A DNA stretch of 64,000 nucleotides from Epiperipatus broadwayi (taxonomy: Eukaryota; Onychophora; Udeonychophora; Euonychophora; Peripatidae), in assembly GCA_028023455.1 (NCBI GenBank), contig JAQFVV010000017.1:4556098-4620097 (forward strand). Direction: 5' to 3'. Under the pieces are notes generated by a model, which saw only the letters and a list, made by a program, of their open reading frames with translations, did not search any database and was not told the DNA's origin. How positions within the stretch are numbered: position 1 is the first letter of the stretch; every line of letters starts with the position of its first letter. Of this stretch, positions 57,511 to 64,000 are shown one piece after another. The position numbers were made by a program, and so were the translations under genes.

Positions 57511-57954
57511 AAATTAGCAGGATATGAGAAAGTAGCTTTGTTTCGAAGTTTGTCAAAAAATTATCCTTTAGGAATCTGACTTACTTCACGAATAAGATTA
57601 TATATTTATAAAATTCAAATGGAAATAAATTCCACCAAAAGTTATGGACCAAAAAAACATTCATAAAGCAGCAAATGATAACGAATAGAGTAAATCCATT
57701 TATTGTTTAGGCTTTCGCTTATTATAAACTTTTGTTCACTGACATTGCTGGAAATAAAAAATAGAAATTATATATTAGTCTATTTAAATGTAGCATAATG
57801 ATTTTGAAATTGCTATGGCACAAACACAAGTCAGAGATAGAGCCACACTTCTTAATAATCTCTCTATGTAACAATTAAATATCAGTTTCTAAATGTAAGG
57901 CATAGCTTAATGTCTATAAAATTCAAGCAAAAGTAAACTAACTCCCCCGTAAGC

Positions 57955-58130
57955 TGTAGATAAATAACACTCGTATGTCAGTAAAGAATTGAGTGAATTC
58001 ACTTATTCTTTAAGCTTTCGCAGCAATATCAATGAATGAAGGCTTGTTATGATTGATAAAGTAATGGATAGAAGGGCACAATCTAGTCTTCATCGTTTAC
58101 TGATATATGAGTGTTATATATCCATAGCTA
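57955..58130. repeat. Small foldback element
   Basis: Inverted arms AGATAAATAACACTCGTATG... and its complement (57958-57990 / 58095-58128). Confidence 0.55.
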
Positions 58131-58317
58131 CTAAGAGACTTATTTTACTATCATTTAAATTATATATATATTAAATTATGCACATTTGAAGTTTATATAT
58201 ATACAGTATATGTAATAAAAACAGGTTTTGAAGAACACACCATATGAAAGTCTTCAACAACAGAAAAACGTTTTCACAGTTAGATTAAAATGAAGATTTT
58301 GTAAATCTTTAAAAGAC

Positions 58318-58560
58318 AATTATTCTATGAGTAACATTAATACATTAATACAAGCAAAGATTATATTCTGTTAAAAATTAAATAATTTGCTGAGTATTAC
58401 TTCCTACTTGGGGGGGGGGGTCATAATCATAGAACTTCAGCTTGTCACTTCATCATGCCTCCTTCCCTGGTCAAAAGCAAGACTCAGCAAATTATTTATT
58501 TGTCTAACAGAATGTAATCTTTTTTTGTATTGGCATATTAACATTATTCACAGAATTACA
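58318..58560. repeat. Foldback element with G-run centre
   Basis: Arms of about 90 bases (ATTCTGTTA...AAATAATTTGCTGAGT and complement) with a loop containing ten G (58410-58420). Non-coding. Confidence 0.7.
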
Positions 58561-58569
58561 TAGTTAAAG

Positions 58570-60600
58570 AAAAGGAGGAAAATTATAGTTACTCCAATTA
58601 TTAAAAATTTTTGAAAGAAGTTAATGTCTAATGTTTTAAATAAAATCTCATTTATTCTTTTCAGATCCAATATATCCTTAAGAGATATTAGGATGATTTC
58701 TAAAATAATCAAGAAAACATATGTGCTAAAGTGTTTTATTCACTGTTTATTGTTATCTGAATTTTGACCCAAAAAAATAATGTAAAGACTATACACACAG
58801 TCATTATTTTAGAAATTGTCACAACAGATCTCAGAGATAATCAGTCTAAAAGTGAATAAATATGACAAGCTGAAAACTTCGGCAGATAATTTTTTTGTGG
58901 ATTACCATTTTTTTTTCAGATCTAGATCTATTTTATTCTGACCGTGAAAAATTCTCCATGTCATTAAAAATGTCTATATAATATACCTCAAAGCTGTTAT
59001 AATTTTATGTTTTAACCGTGAAAAAGCTTCACTATATACGGTATACGTTAACATATACATATTTGGTTGAAAGAATAAAAGGGTACCAATTTTATATAGA
59101 ATTCAATAAAACATGTATAAACATAATAAATAATTATTTCATTTTCTATTTTGATTAGTTCGGAGACTATGGATGCAGTTTTGACTATTTTTAATGTTTT
59201 CATAATGGTGACTTTGATAAAGTCACTACTGTATAGTGATTTTAACAAAATCTGAAGTTACCATATGTTATTGTAGGACGTAGGTGATGAAAATTTAATA
59301 AAAAAAACTTAACAAATTTTACTACCGTAGTGCATTCTCGATAAAACTAAATGATCAAATTCCTCATGACTATGCAGAATAAATTTTCTTCCAAAAAATA
59401 AATTACCCTAACTGATACACTACCACCCAAATACAATTCCTTTAAAGGGTTAATCAGTTGCATAGCAAAATAGTCACTTATGGAACAATCTGTTTATTCT
59501 GGTGAAAGTAAATATAGCAAATACATCTGAATTTCTTAACAATCCTTAGTCATTGTTTACATTTTCCTGAATTTCGTAACAATCCTTAGTCATTGTTTAC
59601 ATTTTCCAAGAGCAATGTAATTAAATAATTTAAATTTTGGCATCTTGAACCAAACTTGGATTTCCTAATTAAAATCAATCTAGAAACACTCCTTGAGGAT
59701 GGAATTGGTTCCTAATGTTATAGAGAAGAGGAAACTACTAACTCAGTGTTCAGATCTACAAACATATTCATCCTTATTAGCATATCACCAACCAATTCTC
59801 CCATAAACAGAAGTCTCTTTCCTAATATTAGAATAACATTTTTATTTTTCACTTTGTGATTTTCAAGATGTCATTTCTGCTTTAATCTGATATCTTAAAA
59901 GCTATCTCTTTTTTAACAGTACACTAATGTAAATTAAAATTAAAGATCAAACTCCTGAATTCTGCTGACACTGTTGCGGCTAAACGGAGCTTAGTATTAC
60001 AACAGAGACAGCTGAGTGCTGAAATCCTTAAAGCAATATAAATATATTTAAAAATATTAAACTGATAGTCCATAACTCTTTTTTTAAAATTGTATGATAT
60101 ACCATAGTTTATTTGTCAACAGTAGAATTATTATATAATCCAATCCTAAACCCAAATGTAATCATTGTTATCATTAATCAATTTACTTTTAAAACTAATA
60201 GTTATAGTAGTACCAGTGATAAAAGCAATAGCAGTGTCAATAATAGTAGTACTAGTAATAGTAGTAGTAATTATTCAAAATTTATTAAGTGCACTTCACT
60301 ACTTCCACTTTAATTGAAATATATATGTTAGTATCAATCATTAAAAACCAGACAACAGTTAGACAACACCAATATCAAGAGGAATCAACAATTTCACACC
60401 ATTGCCATGACAACCTCCTTGCAAACCTATTTAACCTTGAGCATTATTACACTTATTATTTATGTTAGTATTAATACAATATTAGTAATTATAAAATTAC
60501 ATTATATACAAGGGAAAAAAAATACATAAAATACATAAATTATTTTCAATAACAATTCAATTCTTTTCTGGTAGCCGTAATAAAACAATTACAAAAATAG
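58570..60600. other. A+T-rich spacer
   Basis: Contains an exact-but-one 40-base tandem duplication (59527-59606, unit CTGAATTTCTTAACAATCCT...) and a Ser-codon-like (AGT)n tract at 60200-60275. The 66-codon frame at 60113-60313 is made by that tract. No gene recognised. Confidence 0.5.
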
Positions 60601-61136
60601 CAATATTAAAAATTTTTTTGGTTAAACATTTTTCGCAATCTATTAATAAAATATTTAATATTAAATATATATGTTTCTCTTAACAAGCGAATAGGCATTT
60701 TTAATTCTATCTTAGATAAACATCCACTGATATCAATTTTTGCATCAACTAATTTTTTTAACACTATTATATCTTTAAATATTCTTCCAACAGTTAATAA
60801 TTTTTTCCACATTGTGAATTCTGGATTCACTAGATACTAATCTAAATTCCATATTCTAACAATGGAACAATACGAAAACAGAATAACATGTATTTAATAT
60901 AAATGGGATTTTTTTCATATATCTATTTACATACTATCTATTTATAAGCTTTATTTGTAATAAGTTTTATATGTACATGAAAAATAAAGTTTATAAAACG
61001 TAATTTCTAAATCAGAAAGATCCTCTTTATATGTAATAGAATGTTTCTCAATCTTATAATAATATATGGATCTGTCTGTTTTATTAGTGTAATTTACATT
61101 TATCTTCAACTTATTAAATTTACACCAATCATTAAA

Positions 61137-61252
61137 TTTTTTTTTTTCCTCATATATCATAGCATCGGCCGGGAGGCGAACACACAACCGTCTGCAACCA
61201 ACTACTTGCTTGCAAGGCAGCTGCGATGGCCTCTCGGCTAATAATGCTTGAC
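61137..61252 (-). mobile_element. Short tRNA-like SINE, type 2
   Basis: Same as 32332-32456: GTCAAGCATT...CGGCCGATGCTATGA and A-tail, CTTGCAA loop, AGTAGTTGGTTGCAGACGGT insert. ATCATT flanks both sides. The overlapping open frame is a shadow. Confidence 0.7.
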
Positions 61253-61486
61253 CATCATTTTGTAGTTCAGTGTGATCTCATAAATATCAATTCTTTTAAA
61301 TAATTTACAATCATATAATAATATATGGATCTGTATGTTTTATTAGTGTAATTACTTATTTTGATTACATTTACAGTCACCTTATTAAATCTACGCCAAT
61401 TATTAAAATATTCAATATCATTGTGTAGTTGAAGATGATCTCATAAATGCAAATTCTTTTAAGTAATTTACAATAATCAGAATACG

Positions 61487-61596
61487 ATTAAGGCAAGATC
61501 CTTTGAAAGTGCTCAGCTAGTTTATTATTTTTAGTTATCTATTTTATATTAAAAGCTTTTGGGAACAGTTGCGCCACACACGCACTCGTGCTTGAT
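61487..61596 (+). repeat. Solo PLE-end fragment with HHR-D-like block
   Basis: TACGATTAAGGCAAGATCCT, TTGAAAGTGCTCAGCTAG, then the same terminal sequence as 39885-39960 reversed (GCGCCACACACGC). Core box is decayed. Confidence 0.55.
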
Positions 61597-61607
61597 TAAT
61601 AATCAGA

Positions 61608-62190
61608 ATATTAACTGATACACATGACCACATACATGTGAAAAAAACAAATCTCTATATGTATTTCATGCTCAATTAGCATTCATCAGTTGGTGTAGCT
61701 CACCATCTCCCTCATATTAATGGCAGTTGAGGAGGGTTAAGGAATTAACAGAAATACTTCTGCAGATTGAAAGACTATATATATAATAGTTAATTACTAT
61801 TATATTTTTTACTTTTATTGTTATATATATATAATCAGTGTCTGTTTATATTAAGATAGCAAATCTTCAAATTTTAATGAATAGGCTTTAAAATCCTCTC
61901 CACTCTCCAACTCTTCAGTCATCCATATTGAAAATCTGATTGTCTGAATGCTCAAAGCCTTTGTTGATGCCAATATTAACCAATTTTCAATAATATGGAT
62001 GGCTGAAGAGTTGGAAGATGGAGAAGATTGAAACCTGTCCATTAAAGTTGGAAAATTTGCTATCTTAATATAAAGTGAGCACTGATTATATGTATATATG
62101 GTGGAAGATGTTGATCTGAACCAACTGATAAGTGCTGGTTCACTACGAAATACATATATTGGAGATCATTTATCTTCAATATATATATAT
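61608..62190. repeat. HHR-A copies in inverted arrangement
   Basis: 61608-61725 and 61826-61960 are minus pieces, split by about 100 unrelated bases. 61985-62190 is a plus piece. The two orientations meet near 61975, at TTTTCAATAATATGGATGGC. Confidence 0.7.
62120..62163 (+). ncRNA. Hammerhead motif, family A, G8 mutated
   Basis: ACCAA/TTGGA stem I, CTGATAA (G8 to A), stem II GTGCTGGTTCACTAC, GAA, ATACATAT, A17. G8 is catalytic in hammerheads, so inactive is expected. Confidence 0.6.
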
Positions 62191-62429
62191 ATATACAACA
62201 AACCGCACACAAACTTCTTTATAAATCTTGATTTATCATATGAACTATTACAATGTACAAAAATATACTCCAATGTTTTGACTATATTCTTTTAGTCTTT
62301 ATCAATGAACTTAAAACTCTTCTAGCAAACAATTTTTTAATCATTTATTTTGTGTATCGGACATATAGATGAGTAGATAACAGAAGAGAGCTTGAAAGTC
62401 TGTGTTCAAGTGCTCTCTAATTAATATAA

Positions 62430-63060
62430 AATTCAGTATATACATTATACTTGTATTCAAATAATCAGCATATATACCTATCATGAGGTAGTCTATTACA
62501 TGCTTGTGGCATGGCAATGATGACAGCATTAATAAAAATCTTAATATCATGTTTCTCCAAAGCTCTCACCATTTGACCTCGTGACTATCTAATATCTGTT
62601 CAAATTTGAATTATGACAAAAAAATTAAAATCTTGTAAAATTTAATTTAAATGTTTATGAGAAAACAATGGCAAAGAATCATAAGCAATGACAAAATACT
62701 TTATAGAGCATGATCTCAGAAGTAACGCTGCAAGATTCTTTTGAATTAGTAAACTTCATCAGACTTAGGAGACAATACCATTTAACAAAACTTCATTCAA
62801 GTCATAACCATATAAAACATTAAAAATATATATAAAAAAACTGAATATATGTATGCTATACATTTAGTTGACTGCATAAAAGCAGATTCAACAACTAGAC
62901 AATGAAACACTACAATCAAATAATAACATTTGATCATTATTATTATACTTTATCATTAACTGCCAACTTCTTAACAATTTGCATGCCTTAATTTAAGAAT
63001 TACATCTTAAAATCATAATGTGGCCTTTATATTATTAAGATAAACATGATTTTTTAACTT
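62430..63060. other. A+T-rich spacer, nothing recognised
   Basis: No feature recognised. Confidence 0.45.
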
Positions 63061-63074
63061 CTGCAGAGGAAAAT

Positions 63075-63310
63075 TTTTCTTTCTAAAATACTTCATCTTG
63101 TCTAATTGTAACCCTCCAATATATTCTAATCTCTGCTATACCTTCCCAATGGAAACAATCAACACTGCACTTCCTTGGAATGTCTTCGAGATAATCTATG
63201 TAAAGTAGATGGGATCTACCTTTCCCACAAGAACTATGCTCAAATTCACCATTAAACACCCTTTTAGCAAGTCTTGCAGTTTTCATTCATTTTATATGCC
63301 CAATCCACCG
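63075..63310 (-). pseudogene. LINE C-terminal tail relic
   Basis: The open frame 63083-63286 reads KTARLAKRVFNGEFEH, GKGRSHLLYIDYLEDIP, then WEGIAEIRIYWRVTI. This follows the ending 'RMxxxRxPKRVLxG...GRPxLRWxDxVExDL...W..xAxDRxxWRxxV' of many LINEs. Short stretch only; upstream RT is absent. It abuts the HHR-A copy at 63335. Confidence 0.6.
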
Positions 63311-63334
63311 AAGGTGAGATGTTACAATAATGAA

Positions 63335-64000
63335 TTTTATATGAGGTTTGAACTCAGACTTTCACATGAGCCTCAACCATCCATGCTATCTCATACCACT
63401 GATATACTTGATCACACACATGCCAAAAAAAAAACCCATTAATATTTGTATTTCATGTTAAACCAGTACTCAGCAGTTGGTCTAGATTATCATCGCCATA
63501 CATATATACAATCAATGCTCAGCTTATATTAAGATAGCCAATCTTCATACTTTAATAGACAGGCTTCAAATCACTCCACCCCACAACTCTTCAGCTGTCC
63601 ATTTCATTGAAAATCTGCTAATGGAATGCTCAAGCCCACCTTAGTCTTTTCTATCCATGTTGACCACAAGTCAGTCTGACCCCTCATGTACAGGACATAA
63701 ACCATTTACACACATATACAAGGGATGGGAAGACCTTAAAGCACTATATTTTGAAAAAAAATTTTTTTTCTATTTTCAAGATATAGTGCTTTAAGGTCTG
63801 CCCATTCCTTGTATATGTATGTAAATAGATTGTCCTGTACATGAGGGGTCAGAGTGACTTGTGGTCAACATGGGTAGGATGAGAAGGTTGGCACTAAAGG
63901 GGGTTTTGAGTGTTCCATCATCAGATTTTCAATGAAATGTATGGCTGAAGAGTTGTGTGGTGGAGTGGTTTGAAGCCTGTCCATTAAAGTATGAAGATTG
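63335..64000. repeat. Two HHR-A copies head-to-head, right one cut by the window
   Basis: 63335-63735 (-) and 63775-64000 (+) face each other around an A/T-rich loop at 63752-63780 with matching TTAAAGCACTATAT arms. The left copy's ribozyme block (63443-63482) has CTGCTGA (U7 to C, allowed) and a weakened stem I. The right copy leaves the window before its ribozyme. Confidence 0.75.

Noticed and set aside
60180-60300. Ser/Asn-rich peptide as a protein domain
   Set aside because: Encoded by an (AGT)n-like simple repeat.
62280-62310. Hammerhead-like TTGATA...AGACT...TAGTC-AAAACATTGG on minus
   Set aside because: Both conserved boxes are mutated; it may be a relic but cannot be supported.
62740-62775. 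CTGATGAAG on minus as another hammerhead
   Set aside because: No matching GAAA box with a paired stem II downstream.
1-64000. CRISPR arrays, bacterial operons, ribosome-binding sites or rRNA
   Set aside because: No evenly spaced direct repeats, gene clusters or rRNA signatures; the sequence is eukaryotic.

Overview
This window is strongly A+T-rich eukaryotic (invertebrate animal-like) DNA. It is made almost entirely of transposable-element relics, foldback repeats and unrecognised A+T-rich sequence. There are no bacterial-type genes, operons, rRNA or CRISPR arrays. The longest open frames are under 140 codons, and those I recognise are broken pieces of retroelements. The organism cannot be fixed from the sequence: the mixture of RTE-like LINEs, Penelope-like elements (PLEs), tRNA-derived SINEs, hAT and pogo-like transposons and long introns fits many invertebrates. 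The only host-gene candidate with both splice sites is a small exon at 21770-21852 (-) that carries a start codon. A possible second exon lies at the extreme left edge.

Layout. 1-2.7 kb: possible exon edge, then LINE 3'-end relics. 3.7-5.4 kb: a gag-like, coiled-coil relic on the minus strand. 5.8-10.3 kb: repeats with hammerhead-ribozyme (HHR) motifs, including a tandem array with a ~470-base unit, plus a pogo-like transposon (6453-7973). 11.4-16.6 kb: a second HHR family and a LINE on the plus strand. 17.4-20.1 kb: a decayed RTE-like LINE (-). 21.8 kb: host exon candidate. 22.0-24.9 kb: two large inverted repeats carrying HHR modules. 26.3-27.4 kb: a palindrome and a hAT relic. 30.5-35.8 kb: tRNA-like SINEs with target-site duplications, a recent 5'-truncated LINE with a perfect 16-base duplication, and a GIY-YIG/LINE composite. 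36-38 kb: a Jockey/CR1-like LINE split by an inserted foldback element. 38-39.6 kb: a degenerate satellite-like palindrome. 39.9-45.4 kb: two PLEs. 45.9-64 kb: many foldback elements, HHR repeats and SINEs.

The main observation is that several repeat families unrelated in sequence each carry a module with hammerhead-ribozyme architecture: stem I, CUGANGA, stem II, GAA, a very short palindromic stem III, a NUH triplet, then the other half of stem I. Families A, B and C have essentially complete cores in at least one copy. Family D borders a PLE; E lies in a large inverted repeat. The self-complementary stem III in the clear families suggests cleavage as paired (dimeric) hammerheads. Family A also has a pol III-like box at one end and forms a tandem array, a layout reminiscent of SINE-hammerhead elements and retrozymes. 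PLE-encoded reverse transcriptase/GIY-YIG enzymes are the obvious candidate machinery for mobilising these non-autonomous families, but that link is inference.
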